The position numbers were made by a program, and so were the translations under genes. This document shows, piece by piece, positions 63,472 through 64,000 of a DNA stretch of 64,000 nt (its first letter is position 1; each line of letters begins with the position of its first letter). The notes beneath the pieces are model-generated. The model ran no database searches. It was not told the origin of the DNA and saw only the letters and a program-made list of their open reading frames with translations. Source of the stretch: Halocaridina rubra (Eukaryota; Arthropoda; Malacostraca; Decapoda; Atyidae). Location of the stretch: contig JAXCGZ010007593.1 of assembly GCA_037179515.1 (NCBI GenBank), positions 110,001 through 174,000 of the forward strand, written 5' to 3'.

Positions 63472-64000
63472 TGTCGCAAAAATTTAATAAAGAAAGTGAA
63501 ATAGAAATAGCCCACGTGGTGTCAAGGAAGTCAAGTGGTGTAACTGATATTCCCAGTGGTGGGTATCCTGGGCAGGATGTGTGTTTACAGAGAAATTACA
63601 AAGAGATATATGGTTCAACCCAAAGGCCTCTAACACATAGGCACCAGTTGCCAATAGAGGTCAAAATCGTCACAAAGTTCAAGTCATTCCCACGAGAACA
63701 GAAAACCAATATCTACATGTACGTATGTGCGTGCTCCTGTGAAAATATACATATAGGCCTTCCTTGTGTCTGAATGGCCTTCTTGATAGCCACGCCCTGA
63801 CACTACACAAAATGGAAGGCACTCCCGTTTCTCTAGAAGCCTATTGGCAAAGCTGTCCAAGACTACCACGCCCTGCCATCTTGGTCATACAGGAAAGTAA
63901 GTGGCAGTTAGAGTTGGAGAGTCAGTTAGAATATTTCCAGGGCATGAATATCTTAGACTTCATCTTAAGGGGATGGGGAGCTTTGAGGTGTAGAATAAGT
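63472..64000 (+). mobile_element. 3' LTR copy, cut by window end
   Basis: Direct repeat of 49276-49805, close to 90 percent alike by eye (for example ATATATGGTTCAACCCA, CACATAGGCACCAGTTGCCA). The remaining ~170 bp lie beyond the window. Confidence 0.8.

Overview
The window is eukaryotic. It carries two spliced, conserved animal genes in opposite orientations (tail to tail), and almost everything else is transposable elements, tRNA-derived SINEs, tandem repeats and very long (AT)n, (CT)n, (GA)n and (ATT)n microsatellites. The repeat load, the pogo/Tigger-like and non-LTR elements and the arthropod-like proteins suggest an arthropod, most likely a decapod crustacean such as a shrimp, crab or crayfish. 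That assignment is inference; no single feature proves it.

Gene 1 (+ strand, 2365-12255) is an equilibrative nucleoside transporter (SLC29/ENT). Eight exons join with consistent splice phases into 417 residues, from TM1 to the C-terminal stop. Only the short N-terminus is missing. Its introns hold SINEs, a minisatellite and two decayed non-LTR retrotransposon copies.

Gene 2 (- strand, 29774-47742) is BBS2, a core subunit of the ciliary BBSome. Eleven exons, all in phase, give the C-terminal 548 residues. Roughly 175 N-terminal residues are not recognisable in the window and may lie beyond 64000. One intron holds an almost intact CR1/L2-like LINE (39240-43760). Another holds six degenerate tandem copies of the end of the adjacent BBS2 exon plus its 5' splice site.

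The 17.5 kb between the genes (12256-29773) is repeat-dominated. It has a 273-bp tRNA-like satellite arranged as two opposed arrays (17751-21209) with further pieces at 23165-23579 and 26691-27248, Tigger-like elements nested in each other or forming a large palindrome, and (AT)n tracts abutting nearly every Tigger terminus.

The two window ends carry LTR retroelements with the same termini (TG start, ACGACA end, tRNA-Leu-type primer site). At 59-1235 is a tandem TRIM-like element. At 49276-64000 a 700-bp LTR and a second copy 14.2 kb away, preceded by a purine tract, may bound one large element without recognisable pol. Nested inside are more Tigger-like elements, one of which (58027-61787) is inflated by about 13 copies of a ~180-bp repeat derived from its own transposase end.

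No rRNA, CRISPR array or prokaryotic-style operon is present. All calls come from reading the sequence; no database search was run.
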